DNA of 64,000 nt from Psychrobacter aquaticus CMS 56 (GTDB lineage: Bacteria > Pseudomonadota > Gammaproteobacteria > Pseudomonadales > Moraxellaceae): assembly GCF_000471625.1 (NCBI RefSeq), contig NZ_AUSW01000013.1:1-64000 (forward strand), given 5' to 3'. Position numbers and translations under genes: made by a program. Of the stretch, positions 1 through 9,984 are shown one piece after another. The stretch's first letter is position 1. Each line of letters opens with the position of its first letter. The notes under the pieces were generated by a model, which was given only the letters and a program-made list of their open reading frames with translations, was not told where the DNA came from and did no database searches.

Positions 1-170
1 GGGGTTTTTTAAGGTTTATTGATCTTACCCTTATTGACCTTATATAGAAGCAACAGTAATCAGTAACGCTATCTAAAAGCTTTTTTATATATAGTTGATT
101 AACTCTTACCTTGTCGCTGTTGTTTACAGTTAGGTGGATTCCTTGCTATCTAGTGTTTATAGACAGTTTT

Positions 171-179
171 TGCTATAAT
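171..179 (+). promoter_or_regulatory. Extended -10 promoter candidate for thrS-infC
   Basis: The sequence TGCTATAAT is an extended -10 element (TGn plus a perfect TATAAT). No good -35 is visible, as is usual for extended -10 promoters. It would give a leader of about 260 nt before thrS. The same TGCTA(T/C)A(A/C)T form recurs in front of tesA, nqrM, avtA and hemN in this window, which supports it as a local promoter type. A second TATAAT at 258-263 lacks a -35 and is a weaker alternative. Otherwise I see nothing in bases 1-447. Confidence 0.45.
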
Positions 180-447
180 AGTCGTTTGCATAGCATTGTT
201 TTTCTACTCTTCTATTACTTAATTCCTTCTATATATAGGTAAAATCCTGCTTTCTATTATAATCCAGTCAAGTATTATTCATGATTGGCTCTGAAAGTTG
301 GAAGTGGATTGTATTAGAGCAGAAAAAACATGCATGTGGCTTTATTATATATCACAATGATTGAATACAATTGATGTGGTCTCACGGTTATATGATTGAT
401 GGTTGCAATCATCACTGCCAGCGGACCCAAAAACAGGCGAATATATT

Positions 448-2382
448 ATGGTAGCGATTACTTTACCCGATGGTAGCGTAAAAAACTTCGAAGGCAATAC
501 CACAGTCATGGAAGTGGCGCAGAGTATTGGGGCAGGACTTGCTAAAGCAACGGTTGCTGGGCGTGTGAACGGACATTTGGTAGATGCGCACGATCCTATT
601 ATTGCTGATGCTAATGTCGAAATCGTAACACCAAAAGATGCTGACGGTGTTGATATCATTCGCCACTCATGTGCTCATCTATTGGGTCATGCCGTTAAAC
701 AGCTATATCCTGATGTCAAAATGGTGATTGGCCCTGTCATCGATGACGGCTTTTATTATGATATTTTTAGTGAGACGCCGTTCACACCTGAGCACATGGA
801 AGCAATCGAAAAGCGCATGATGGAGCTGATTAAGCAAGATTATGACGTGATTAAAAAAATGACTCCACGCGCTGAAGCGATTGAGATATTTCAGTCACGT
901 GACGAAGATTATAAGCTCAAACTGATTAACGATATGCCCGGTGAAGAAGCTTTCGGTCTTTATCATCATCAAGAATATGTGGATATGTGCCGTGGCCCGC
1001 ATGTGCCAAACACACGTTTCTTAAAAGTATTTAAGCTGACTAAGATGTCTGGCGCTTATTGGCGCGGTGATGCCAAAAATGAACAGCTGCAACGTATATA
1101 TGGTACAGCGTGGGCGGATAAGAAAGATTTAAAAGCGTATATTCAGCGTATTGAAGAAGCAGAAAAACGTGACCATCGTAAGATCGGTAAAGCGCTCAAT
1201 CTGTTTCATATGCAAGAACAAGCGCCCGGTATGGTTTTTTGGCATGCAAACGGCTGGACGATTTATCAAGTACTTGAGCAATATATGCGTAAAGTACAAT
1301 ACGATAATGGCTATGAAGAAATCAAAACGCCACAAATCGTTGATCGTAGCTTATGGGAGCGTTCTGGACATTGGGGCAACTATGCGACCAATATGTTTAC
1401 AACCTCTAGTGAAAACCGTGATTATGCGGTAAAGCCGATGAACTGTCCTTGCCACGTGCAAGTCTTTAACCAAGGCTTGAAGTCTTACCGTGATTTGCCA
1501 TTACGTATGGCAGAGTTTGGCTCTTGTCATCGTAACGAACCGTCAGGCTCACTGCATGGCCTGATGCGAGTACGTGGTTTCACTCAAGATGATGCACACA
1601 TTTTCTGTACTCAAGCGCAAATTCAGCAAGAAGTGGCTGATTTTATCAAACTAACCCTTGCTGTTTATGAAGACTTTGGTTTTGATAACATTATTATGAA
1701 GCTCTCTACTCGCCCTGAAAAACGCGTTGGCAGTGATGAGTCTTGGGATTCTGCAGAAAAAGCACTGGCTGACGCCCTTGATAGCTCCGGTCTTGATTGG
1801 GATTATCTCCCGGGAGAAGGCGCATTCTATGGCCCGAAAATTGAATTTAGTCTCAAGGATTCTTTAGGGCGTGTTTGGCAGTGCGGTACTATTCAGGTTG
1901 ATCCAAACATGCCTGAACGCCTTGATGCAGAATTCGTCAATGAACAAAATGAGCGCGAAGTGCCTATTATGTTGCACCGTGCGATCTTGGGTTCATTCGA
2001 GCGCTTCATCGGTATACTCATTGAAAACTATGCGGGTTGGATGCCAGTATGGCTCGCGCCGCAGCAAGTAGCGGTCATGAATATCACTGACAAACAAGGC
2101 AATGCCTGCGAAAATGTGGTGAGTGAGCTAAAAAATGCAGGTATTCGCGCTGTTAGTGACTTGCGTAACGAAAAGATTGGATTTAAGATACGAGAGAAAA
2201 CATTAGAACGTATTCCCTATATGCTAGTATTAGGGGATAAAGAAGTCGAATCGGGCAGTGTCAATGTCCGTACCCGCGAAGGTGAGAACCTCGGGGTGAT
2301 GAGTGTTTCTGAATTTATTACATTAGTACAGACCGCTGTCGCTGAGAAAGGCCGACAGACCCCAAAAACAGATGAGGAGTAA
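448..2382 (+). CDS. thrS: Threonine--tRNA ligase
   Basis: Charges tRNA-Thr with threonine in the cytoplasm and edits mischarged serine. The protein is 644 residues, close to the E. coli length. An N-terminal TGS domain (about residues 1-60) is followed by the editing domain with [10 protein letters not shown] and DMCRGPH. The class II catalytic core shows PMNCPCHV (zinc cysteine region), motif 2 [11 protein letters not shown] and motif 3 [12 protein letters not shown], followed by a C-terminal anticodon-binding domain. I place the start at ATG 448 because the protein then begins [10 protein letters not shown], the normal TGS start. An upstream in-frame start at 403 adds only non-conserved residues. 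The last codons contain the Shine-Dalgarno of infC, so the two genes are translationally close and probably co-transcribed. In E. coli thrS represses its own translation through its leader; the long leader here would permit this, but I cannot show it. Confidence 0.97.
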   Translation: MVAITLPDGSVKNFEGNTTVMEVAQSIGAGLAKATVAGRVNGHLVDAHDPIIADANVEIVTPKDADGVDIIRHSCAHLLGHAVKQLYPDVKMVIGPVIDDGFYYDIFSETPFTPEHMEAIEKRMMELIKQDYDVIKKMTPRAEAIEIFQSRDEDYKLKLINDMPGEEAFGLYHHQEYVDMCRGPHVPNTRFLKVFKLTKMSGAYWRGDAKNEQLQRIYGTAWADKKDLKAYIQRIEEAEKRDHRKIGKALNLFHMQEQAPGMVFWHANGWTIYQVLEQYMRKVQYDNGYEEIKTPQIVDRSLWERSGHWGNYATNMFTTSSENRDYAVKPMNCPCHVQVFNQGLKSYRDLPLRMAEFGSCHRNEPSGSLHGLMRVRGFTQDDAHIFCTQAQIQQEVADFIKLTLAVYEDFGFDNIIMKLSTRPEKRVGSDESWDSAEKALADALDSSGLDWDYLPGEGAFYGPKIEFSLKDSLGRVWQCGTIQVDPNMPERLDAEFVNEQNEREVPIMLHRAILGSFERFIGILIENYAGWMPVWLAPQQVAVMNITDKQGNACENVVSELKNAGIRAVSDLRNEKIGFKIREKTLERIPYMLVLGDKEVESGSVNVRTREGENLGVMSVSEFITLVQTAVAEKGRQTPKTDEE

Positions 2383-2387
2383 TACCT

Positions 2388-2909
2388 ATTAAACAGTCGA
2401 ACCGTTTGAACATTAACGAAGATATCAGTGCCAAAGAAGTCCGTCTCGTTAAAGAAGATGGCGAACAAATGGGCGTGGTCGATATCGATACCGCGATGAA
2501 AGCGGCACGTGAAGACAATCTAGATTTGGTCGAATTAGTTCCTGAAGCCAAGCCGCCAGTATGTAAGATCATGGATTATAAGCATTTCCTCTATGATCAA
2601 AAGCAAAAGGCCAAAGAAGCTAAGAAAAACCAGAAGCAGACTCAGCTCAAAGAGATGAAGCTACGCCCTAGTACCGAAGAGGCCGATTATCAGGTGAAAC
2701 TGAGAAAAATCGTGAGCTTCTTGGAAGATCAAGACAAAGTTAAAATTAGCATCCGCTTCCGTGGACGTGAAATGGCGCACCAAGACATTGGGCGTAAACA
2801 ACTTGATCGTATCATTGAAGATACCGCTGATATCTCAAACGTCGAACAGTACCCTAAGATGGAAGGTCGTCAAATGGGTATGCTGCTTGGGCCAACTAAG
2901 AAGAAATAA
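2388..2909 (+). CDS. infC: Translation initiation factor IF-3, ATT start codon
   Basis: Binds the 30S subunit, prevents premature 50S joining and rejects non-canonical start codons. The C-terminal IF3 domain and the linker motif [11 protein letters not shown] are clear, and the protein ends [10 protein letters not shown]. The natural start is ATT at 2388: reading [20 protein letters not shown] aligns with the start of IF3 proteins, and GAGGAG at 2374-2379 sits 8 nt upstream, overlapping the thrS stop codon. A TTG at 2406 would remove conserved N-terminal residues and lacks this spacing. With ATT the protein is 173 residues (E. coli 180). An AUU start is the known basis of IF3 autoregulation in E. 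coli. rpmI-rplT, which usually follow infC, are absent; a terminator comes next. Confidence 0.95.
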   Translation: MKQSNRLNINEDISAKEVRLVKEDGEQMGVVDIDTAMKAAREDNLDLVELVPEAKPPVCKIMDYKHFLYDQKQKAKEAKKNQKQTQLKEMKLRPSTEEADYQVKLRKIVSFLEDQDKVKISIRFRGREMAHQDIGRKQLDRIIEDTADISNVEQYPKMEGRQMGMLLGPTKKK

Positions 2910-2986
2910 TCGGTGCTTTAGATTATGAATTAGTTGTGGCTGTTAGTTAGTCGATTTAATTGTTCTATATTTATATATATACTCTT

Positions 2987-3024
2987 AACCATCAATATGC
3001 TGCGGGATATTGATGGTTTTTTAT
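2987..3024 (+). terminator. Intrinsic terminator after infC
   Basis: A perfect 12-bp stem (AACCATCAATAT at 2987-2998 with its complement at 3007-3018) with an 8-nt loop is followed by a T-rich tract. It ends the thrS-infC transcript, confirming that rpmI-rplT are not in this operon. The rest of the 405-nt gap up to 3314 is AT-rich; I see no ORF in it. Confidence 0.85.
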
Positions 3025-3314
3025 TATTTGAACTGATGTATGTGCCTTTTGGATGTTTTCAGCGAGATATAATTGGCTGACGCTATTTTACAAAATCCAC
3101 CTTCTCAACCATTTGATTACAAGTTAGTCTAAAGGTCAGCTGCATTCGATTGACACTACTAAACTTGGCACTATTAAAATAAGACTCAAATAATCCATTA
3201 CGTATAAAAAATTGTTTATTATTAATATTTTTTACGATTTACTCTTATATAGTTATCGAACCACATTATCATTGATTCAAAATACCTTCTATTTTAGATA
3301 TTATAGGAAATTTC

Positions 3315-4559
3315 ATGCAAGAATTGACCCCACCAGAAAACGCCAGTACTCCAAGTATTTCTTTGACCGCGCCTGAGCCTGTGAAAGAAATACAAAAAAG
3401 TGAAGCAGATCAGATGGTCAAATTGGATGAAAGCCAAATTCCAGAGCTTGATGCCAAAGTTGATGCTTTTGTCGACCATGTGATTACCAACTCTGTGCAT
3501 AGCCCTGAGTTTCAGCAAAATGTGCAATCCATTCATAATCTAGGGACTAAAGAGATTCGTGAATCGGCGCAAGTGTCTAATCGTATGCTCGATTTACCAG
3601 CAAAAAGCTTGAATGACAGCTTATTTGATAACTCTCCTATCGCAAAGTCACTGACGGAATTACGCGGGATTGTCGAAGATTTGGATCCAAGTAAAAAAGA
3701 ACTCACCAGCTCACGCAAGTTGTTTGGTCTCATTCCTTTTGGTAATAAAGTACGAGATTATTTTCGTCAATACGAGTCGGCTCAATCACATATCAATGCT
3801 GTTGTGACCAGTCTGTACAATGGCAAGGACGAACTGCTCAAAGATAATGCCATGATTGAGCAAGAAAAAATCAATATGTGGGAGCTGATGCAGTCTATTC
3901 GTCAATATGTCTATGTCGGCAAAAAAATTGACGAGCAATTAGAGCAAAAGGTCTATGCCATAGAAGCGACGGACCCCGAAAAAGCTCGTATCATTAAAGA
4001 AGAGATGTTGTTCTATGTGCGTCAGAAAAATACCGATTTTTTGACACAGTTGGCCGTCAATGTGCAAGGGTATTTGGCACTCGATACCATTCGCCGCAAT
4101 AATTTAGAGTTGATTAAAGGTGTGGATCGTGCGACCACGACCACTATTTCTGCATTGCGTACAGCCGTTGTCGTTGCCCAAGCCATGACCAATCAAAAAC
4201 TAGTACTAGATCAGATTACGGCTTTAAATAAAACCACCAGCAGTTTGATTGAATCAACCTCAGCCATGCTTAAACGCCAATCTGGTGAGATTCATGAACA
4301 AGCAACCAGTAGCAGTATCGAGCTTGATAAATTACAAAATGCCTTCAATAATGTATATGATACGATGGATATGATCAGCAATTATAAAATTGAAGCGTTA
4401 GAGAACATGAAACAGACGGTCAATACTTTGACTACCGAGGTTGATAAAGCCCAAAAATATCTCGATAAGTCTAATCAAACTACGGTACTAGAAGTATCCA
4501 AAGAGATAGACAGTAAAAAGATAACCAATAAATCAAGTACGATCGATGTTGATATTTGA
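3315..4559 (+). CDS. TelA/KlaA-family toxic anion resistance protein
   Basis: 414 residues. It belongs to the TelA family (Pfam toxic anion resistance), originally linked to tellurite resistance in plasmid operons. The biochemical role of chromosomal members is not established. The N-terminal 100 residues are acidic and poorly conserved. The central and C-terminal parts hold the family features GNKVRDYFRQYESAQ and NMWELMQSIRQYVYVGKKID, then long helices (about residues 140-400) predicted to form coiled coils. There is no signal peptide or membrane segment, so the protein is likely cytoplasmic or peripheral. It stands alone: the usual partners (XpaC-like, TerD-like) are not next to it. It lies between two terminated genes in the same orientation. 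Confidence 0.85.
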   Translation: MQELTPPENASTPSISLTAPEPVKEIQKSEADQMVKLDESQIPELDAKVDAFVDHVITNSVHSPEFQQNVQSIHNLGTKEIRESAQVSNRMLDLPAKSLNDSLFDNSPIAKSLTELRGIVEDLDPSKKELTSSRKLFGLIPFGNKVRDYFRQYESAQSHINAVVTSLYNGKDELLKDNAMIEQEKINMWELMQSIRQYVYVGKKIDEQLEQKVYAIEATDPEKARIIKEEMLFYVRQKNTDFLTQLAVNVQGYLALDTIRRNNLELIKGVDRATTTTISALRTAVVVAQAMTNQKLVLDQITALNKTTSSLIESTSAMLKRQSGEIHEQATSSSIELDKLQNAFNNVYDTMDMISNYKIEALENMKQTVNTLTTEVDKAQKYLDKSNQTTVLEVSKEIDSKKITNKSSTIDVDI

Positions 4560-4700
4560 TTTAGTCCGATAGTTTTTGCCTGTTAAGGGCGATAATCCCA
4601 TGCTATTGAATATACATAAGACAATTGACGCAAGATATTGCAATGTCGTTCGTGTTAAGATAGCCCTTATTAATAATTTTAAAAATAGATATGGTAATTT

Positions 4701-6962
4701 ATGAGTTGGAACGATCCAAACGCCTCAAGTGAGGCAAAAAGATATGACAATCCCATCCCTAGTCGTGAGCTGATACTCAGCACGATTAATGAGAATGGTG
4801 AAGTCACGCATCAACAATTGGCAAAAGCCTTTAATATTGATGATCCAGACCAGTTTGATGCGTTAGGCAATCGCCTAAAAGCAATGGCACGTGATGGACA
4901 AGTCAATCGCGATGGCCGCCCTTATCGCTATCGCACAGTGACTAAGCAAGATGTCATTACAGGCACTGTGTCTGCACATCCTAAAGGCTTTGGTTTTGTC
5001 TTGTTAAGCGATATGCCAGATTTATTCTTGCATGAAAAACAGATGCGTTGGGTGTTCAATGGCGATACTGTAGAAGCCGTTGGTACGTCAACAGATAATC
5101 GTGGTCGTACTGAAGGTCGTATCGTCGATGTCGTTGAACGTCGTCAAGACAACTTCATTGGGACACTTGCTCGTGATGAGGATGGTTATTGTGTCGAGCT
5201 TGGCAGTCCAAATAACCATCAACCGATTACAGTCACTGAAGATAACGTCCAAGCCCTAAACGCTAAGCAAGGCTCTCCTGTCAAGGTGGACATCATTGAT
5301 TGGCCAAACCAGCATGAGTTTGCAACGGGCAAAATCACTGAAGTATTGTCTAATGACAATGACCGCGAACTGATTATTGAAACCACCCTGCTCAATTATG
5401 ATATTCCGTCAGATTTTAGTGAAGCAGCCCTTAAGCAAGCCAACGACTATCAAGAACCTACCGAAAAAGACTTGAAAGGTCGCAAGGATCTGCGTGACTT
5501 ACCACTCGTTACCATCGATGGTGAAGATGCGCGTGACTTTGATGATGCCGTTTTTGCTGAAAAACGCTCTGGTGGTAACTATCGTGTCTTGGTGGCAATT
5601 GCTGATGTGAGTTATTATGTCACCCCAAACTCACCGCTTGACCAAGATGCCTATGAACGTGGTACGTCAGTTTATTTCCCGCATCGCGTGATTCCTATGT
5701 TGCCTGAAGTACTCTCTAATGGTTTGTGCTCATTGAATCCTGATCGTGACCGCTTGTGTATGGTGGCTGATATAAAAATATCACGGGCAGGCAAGGTCAC
5801 AGGATACGAGTTTTATCCTGCAGTCATGCACTCGCAAGCGCGTTTAACCTATAATCAGGTAAATGCTTATCTTGATAATCCAGAAGACAAGAGTGTACCT
5901 ACTTCATTAACTGGTAACAAAGACGTCAAAAAATCAGTCGATACCTTGTATCAGCTGTATGAGCTCCTCGTTAAAAAACGTGAGGAGCGCCATGCAATGG
6001 AGTTTGAAACGGTTGAGACATACATCAAGTTTAATGAAAAAGGTGGTATCGACGCTATTTTACCGCGCACGCGCGGTGATTCTCAGAAGCTTATCGAAGA
6101 ATGTATGCTACTGGCCAATACTTGTGCGGCGAATTTTGCCCTAAAACATGAACTACCAGTCTTATATCGTAACCACGATAAGCCTGATGGCGAAAAATCG
6201 ATGCGTATTCATGAATATGCAAAGAACTTCGGTTTGCCTTTCCCAGAAGAGAATCCAACGCAAGCGGATTATCAGCGAATTATTGAAGCAACGAAAGACC
6301 GACCTGACGCGATTAGTATCCATAGCATGCTACTGCGCTCAATGATGCAGGCAAATTATGCACCTGACAATATCGGGCACTTCGGCTTGGCTTATGACGA
6401 ATATAGCCACTTTACCTCGCCTATTCGCCGTTATCCCGATTTGATGCTGCATCGTGCGATCAAAGCAAAAGTGACGAATAGCAAGCAACCAGTCATGGAC
6501 TTCTCTCTTGAAGGCGCTGGTACGCAAACGTCAGATACAGAACGCCGTGCAGAAAAAGCATCGCGCTATGTAGAGTCTTGGCTCAAGTGCCATTATATGA
6601 CAGATCATGTCGGTGAAGATTTCGAAGGCGTGGTAACCACAGTTACTAACTTCGGTCTATTTGTCACCCTGACTGACTTATATATTGATGGTTTGGTTCA
6701 CATATCTAACGTCGGTGATGACTTCTTTGTTTATGATGAGCAGCAACAGCAGCTTATCGGTAAAGACAAAGGCACATTATTCGGACTTGGCGATTTGGTC
6801 AAAGTAAAAGTAGCTGGCGTGAACATGGATCTGCTACAAATTGACTTTGATTTGAAAGAAAAGCTGCAATCTAGTGAGATGAATCAAGCCAAAAAGGGGC
6901 AAGCTAAGAAAAGCCCTGCTAAGAGAAATAGTCGTAGTAGAAACACTAGCAAGAAAAGCTAG
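4701..6962 (+). CDS. rnr: Ribonuclease R
   Basis: A processive 3'-5' exoribonuclease that degrades structured RNA and helps with rRNA and tmRNA quality control; it is cold-induced in several bacteria. 753 residues: N-terminal helix-turn-helix-like region (20-80), cold-shock domains (about 85-230), an RNB catalytic domain with the acidic cluster IDGEDARDFDD at 272-282, and an S1 domain near 640-720 (GVVTTVTNFGLFV, IDGLVHISN). The basic Lys/Ser tail (about 730-753) is typical of RNase R rather than RNase II. The start is ATG 4701 with only a weak Shine-Dalgarno. The gene is monocistronic, ending in a strong hairpin. Confidence 0.95.
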   Translation: MSWNDPNASSEAKRYDNPIPSRELILSTINENGEVTHQQLAKAFNIDDPDQFDALGNRLKAMARDGQVNRDGRPYRYRTVTKQDVITGTVSAHPKGFGFVLLSDMPDLFLHEKQMRWVFNGDTVEAVGTSTDNRGRTEGRIVDVVERRQDNFIGTLARDEDGYCVELGSPNNHQPITVTEDNVQALNAKQGSPVKVDIIDWPNQHEFATGKITEVLSNDNDRELIIETTLLNYDIPSDFSEAALKQANDYQEPTEKDLKGRKDLRDLPLVTIDGEDARDFDDAVFAEKRSGGNYRVLVAIADVSYYVTPNSPLDQDAYERGTSVYFPHRVIPMLPEVLSNGLCSLNPDRDRLCMVADIKISRAGKVTGYEFYPAVMHSQARLTYNQVNAYLDNPEDKSVPTSLTGNKDVKKSVDTLYQLYELLVKKREERHAMEFETVETYIKFNEKGGIDAILPRTRGDSQKLIEECMLLANTCAANFALKHELPVLYRNHDKPDGEKSMRIHEYAKNFGLPFPEENPTQADYQRIIEATKDRPDAISIHSMLLRSMMQANYAPDNIGHFGLAYDEYSHFTSPIRRYPDLMLHRAIKAKVTNSKQPVMDFSLEGAGTQTSDTERRAEKASRYVESWLKCHYMTDHVGEDFEGVVTTVTNFGLFVTLTDLYIDGLVHISNVGDDFFVYDEQQQQLIGKDKGTLFGLGDLVKVKVAGVNMDLLQIDFDLKEKLQSSEMNQAKKGQAKKSPAKRNSRSRNTSKKS

Positions 6963-6986
6963 CTTTAGCTAAAATCTTAAAACAAT

Positions 6987-7020
6987 AAAAAAGGCTAACA
7001 TCGACGTTAGCCTTTTTTTA
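6987..7020. terminator. Bidirectional terminator between rnr and the 7032-7340 gene
   Basis: AAGGCTAAC pairs with GTTAGCCTT across a 6-nt loop. The stem is flanked by A6 on the left and T7 on the right, so it can stop transcripts from both strands. Confidence 0.88.
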
Positions 7021-7031
7021 TGGGCGTATTT

Positions 7032-7340
7032 TTATTGTGTTTCACTATTCACTTGTGCCAATCGTGCTTGATCGGCTTGCTGCGCCTGATCAATCTTGGC
7101 AGTCGCATCATCCAAGATGGCTTTAGGCTGTTCACCAAGTGGTTTGCTCGCGATATTTTCTGAACCACTGACTGCCTTATCTGTATCAGATGCCGCTGTG
7201 CTGGTCATCGATTGCTCAGAGGTAACGCCATCAACGGCCACTTCTCTATTTTTATCATGCTGAATACCGTTGATAAGGTTAAAACCCAATAACGCCACTA
7301 TGCCAACCAATGCGAATATAATGAGATGTTTCATCTGCAT
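7032..7340 (-). CDS. Small single-pass membrane protein of unknown function
   Basis: 102 residues; not recognised. A hydrophobic segment (about residues 5-23, HLIIFALVGIVALLGFNLI) right after a short basic start suggests a signal anchor. The remainder is polar, rich in Ser, Ala, Gln and Asp, and probably periplasmic, with a Gln/Ala-rich C-terminal stretch that may be helical. No lipobox is present. It converges with rnr and shares its terminator. It lies downstream of the mscS-like gene on the same strand but about 190 nt away, so a shared transcript is uncertain. Confidence 0.6.
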   Translation of the reverse strand: MQMKHLIIFALVGIVALLGFNLINGIQHDKNREVAVDGVTSEQSMTSTAASDTDKAVSGSENIASKPLGEQPKAILDDATAKIDQAQQADQARLAQVNSETQ

Positions 7341-7528
7341 AAAAAATGTCTCGTATTTGAATAAGGATCAGAGACACGTTTCACTGCATTTTTTATGCCT
7401 ATTTTTTAGCAGAGTATAGTTGATCCAATTTAAGAGTGGTACAAGGCAACCGAGTGCAGATGTATATGTCATACTTCAAGCGAGGTTAACGCTGTAACAC
7501 TTTTATAGTGGATTGACTATATTGCGAA

Positions 7529-9166
7529 TCATTCTTGTGGACTATTACTATTTAATAAATCAGTCTCATCTGAGCTTTCCGCGATTTCTTGCTCAACTTT
7601 TTCCATTAATTTATCGTTAGGACGCGCATCCAAGATTTCTTTGGCATCATGCCCTTGCAGAATATGCTTGGCTCGTGCTTTTGCTTGTTGTTTGTCTTTA
7701 TCGTCAACACTCATACCGTCACCCAGATTTTTGGCAACGATCTCAGGAGTGGTCGGCGTAATCGTCATGTCAGAGGTAGCACTGCTAGAGCCACTACTAC
7801 TTTGCATATGTTCAAAGGCTCTTTCTAGTTTGCTATTAAAGCGTAGACGATAAATAGGTTCTGGCAGCGTAAAGCCTGCGTTTTCTAATGCATGTTTGGT
7901 CTCGCGAATGGCGATACTACGTGCTTTGGAAAAGTCTGTTTGCGATTGATCTACCCAAACTTGAAACTCTAGGACGATATTAGAGTCGCCAACATTGGTA
8001 ATGACGGCAATCGCTTTGGGCTCTTCTAAAACAAAATCTAACGTATGTATTGCATCAATACCAACTTTGATGGCGGCTAACGGATCATCATTGGCATCCA
8101 CGCCCAATTCAAAGGTGAAGCGGCGTTCGGGGTTTTTGGTGTAATTTAGAATGGTGCCTTTAAAGACTTCCGCATTAGGAATACGAAGCTGATTGCCATC
8201 TAAAGTCATTAATATCGTTGCTCGTGAGGTCAAACGTACCACGATACCCTCTTGTCCATTAATTACAATATGGTCGCGCGCGCGAAACGGCTGGCGAATG
8301 CTGAGCATGAGGGAAGCAATATAATTTTCGATGGTATCTTTGACTGCAAAACCAACGGCGATACCGATAACACCCGCACCGCCAAGCAAGGTGCCTAAAA
8401 TGGTTTCTGCCCCGATTAAGCTCAGTGCTAGGATAAGACCAAAAATAATAAAAATGACTTTAACAGTTTGTGACAGCAGTTCAGCGACAAATGGATTGGG
8501 CGTTAGGCGTTGCCACATTTTTTTGCGGTTCGACAACCAACTACCAAGCCACGTCACCAGTGCAAATATAACCATACCAACCAACAGTAATGGCAAAGCC
8601 TTAATAAGCGTTTTACCTTGCGCCATTAACCCTTGGTAGACAGTCGTGACATTGTCTTGTACATCTAGAGTACGATCAATGCGATCTTCGACGGTGACCA
8701 CGTCGGTCAGACGATTGGTTAAATTGATGGCTTGTTGTGCTTTTTTCTCGTTTGGTGTCTCTCCTGTTAAGGTAACAACCCCTTGAGTGACGCTTACATT
8801 GACGGCTTGTAAGCCTTCGATTTCAGAAAAGATGCCATTGATACGTTGACGAATGTCATTGTCTTTTTGTGGAGTAGGCGTGGTTTCAATCTGGGCATTA
8901 TTGGTACTTTGACCAGTGATGATTGGTGGTGGATCTGCCTCAGGCAATACTGCTGCGGGCTCTACAACTTCACCGTTTGATACAACCGTATCATCCGCAC
9001 CCTCATTTTCTGTACTCTCTACTCCTAATGCAGGAGTTATGCCCGTAACTTCTTCAGCAGCATGAACTGGCAACGTGCAAACGATGCTTAATAGCAACAG
9101 CGTTTGACCACACGCTTTAAAAAAACTGCGTAGCATTGAGTGGTCAAAGTAAGTGGCCATAAGCAT
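7529..9166 (-). CDS. MscS-family mechanosensitive channel with N-terminal BON domain
   Basis: 545 residues. An inner-membrane channel that releases solutes under hypo-osmotic shock (family role). An N-terminal signal-like hydrophobic segment ends near VHAAEEV (residue 37). A BON domain at about 100-165 (INGIFSEIEGLQAVNVSVTQGVVTLTGETPNEK) is expected in the periplasm. Transmembrane helices follow (about 182-206, 230-252, 258-280), then the MscS pore and beta domain (GGAGVIGIAVGFAVKDTIENYIASL, followed by the INGQEGIVV region). The C-terminal 110 residues are charged and low in complexity. The BON-MscS combination is a known variant of YbdG/YnaI-like small channels. hisA lies 60 nt upstream on the same strand. 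Confidence 0.88.
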   Translation of the reverse strand: MLMATYFDHSMLRSFFKACGQTLLLLSIVCTLPVHAAEEVTGITPALGVESTENEGADDTVVSNGEVVEPAAVLPEADPPPIITGQSTNNAQIETTPTPQKDNDIRQRINGIFSEIEGLQAVNVSVTQGVVTLTGETPNEKKAQQAINLTNRLTDVVTVEDRIDRTLDVQDNVTTVYQGLMAQGKTLIKALPLLLVGMVIFALVTWLGSWLSNRKKMWQRLTPNPFVAELLSQTVKVIFIIFGLILALSLIGAETILGTLLGGAGVIGIAVGFAVKDTIENYIASLMLSIRQPFRARDHIVINGQEGIVVRLTSRATILMTLDGNQLRIPNAEVFKGTILNYTKNPERRFTFELGVDANDDPLAAIKVGIDAIHTLDFVLEEPKAIAVITNVGDSNIVLEFQVWVDQSQTDFSKARSIAIRETKHALENAGFTLPEPIYRLRFNSKLERAFEHMQSSSGSSSATSDMTITPTTPEIVAKNLGDGMSVDDKDKQQAKARAKHILQGHDAKEILDARPNDKLMEKVEQEIAESSDETDLLNSNSPQE

Positions 9167-9225
9167 CCTTCGCGTTTTTTACGAATTTTATTGCTGATTT
9201 TTCTTTACTAAATTTTCAATTACTA

Positions 9226-9963
9226 TTAGCTGTCCAAATAAACTTGCGCCTCGCCCAAATTTAACGTGCCTTCATAGATTGCACGGCCAGTAATAATGCC
9301 TTCGATACAGTCACCATAAGGTTTGAGTAGCTCAATATCTTTCATGTCCGTCACACCGCCTGAAGCAATCACTGGTAAGCCGCCTTCGCGAGCTAAGTTA
9401 ACGGTTTGCTCGACATTGACGCCTTGCATCATACCGTCACGAGCAATATCCGTATAAACGATAGAAGACACGCCTACATCAGCAAAACGCTTGGCAAGCT
9501 CGGTCGCTTTGGTATCAGTAACATTCGCCCAGCCATGAGTGGCCACCATACCGTCTTTGGCATCAATACCCACGATGATATGCCCTGCAAATTCGCGGCA
9601 AGCTTCAGCGACAAAGTTAGGGTCTTCAACCGCTTTTGTGCCAATGATGATGTAAGTCAGACCAGCGGTAATGTATTGCTCAATGGTGTTCATGTCACGC
9701 ACACCGCCGCCCAATTGAATCGGCAAGTTCGGGTAAGCTTTGGCAATCTCCTGAACCACTTGTCTGTGTACAGGCACACCATCAAACGCGCCATTCAAAT
9801 CCACCAAATGTAGTCGACGTGCCCCTTCATCTACCCAGCGCGCAGCCATGGCGACTGGATCATCAGAAAACACCGTATCATCTTCCATACGGCCTTGTTT
9901 TAAACGTACACATTTACCATCTTTTAAATCAATAGCCGGGATAATGACGGGCACAGCACACAT
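9226..9963 (-). CDS. hisA: Phosphoribosylformimino-AICAR ribotide isomerase
   Basis: Fourth step of histidine synthesis: isomerises ProFAR to PRFAR in the cytoplasm. 245 residues, a (beta/alpha)8 barrel. Visible are [15 protein letters not shown] with the catalytic Asp near residue 11, QLGGGVRD (phosphate site), [14 protein letters not shown] with the second catalytic Asp, and ASGGVTD. ATG 9963 is preceded by AAGGA at proper spacing; an in-frame TTG seven codons upstream is unlikely. It is separated from hisB-hisH at 31-32 kb, and hisF is not in the window. Confidence 0.95.
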   Translation of the reverse strand: MCAVPVIIPAIDLKDGKCVRLKQGRMEDDTVFSDDPVAMAARWVDEGARRLHLVDLNGAFDGVPVHRQVVQEIAKAYPNLPIQLGGGVRDMNTIEQYITAGLTYIIIGTKAVEDPNFVAEACREFAGHIIVGIDAKDGMVATHGWANVTDTKATELAKRFADVGVSSIVYTDIARDGMMQGVNVEQTVNLAREGGLPVIASGGVTDMKDIELLKPYGDCIEGIITGRAIYEGTLNLGEAQVYLDS

Positions 9964-9984
9964 AGAGCATTCCTTATAAAGCAA

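Noticed and set aside
403-447. Upstream in-frame start for thrS at 403
   Set aside because: It adds residues with no TGS similarity; ATG 448 gives the normal [10 protein letters not shown] start.
7035-7055. TGTTTCACTATTCAC as parS
   Set aside because: Half-site only.
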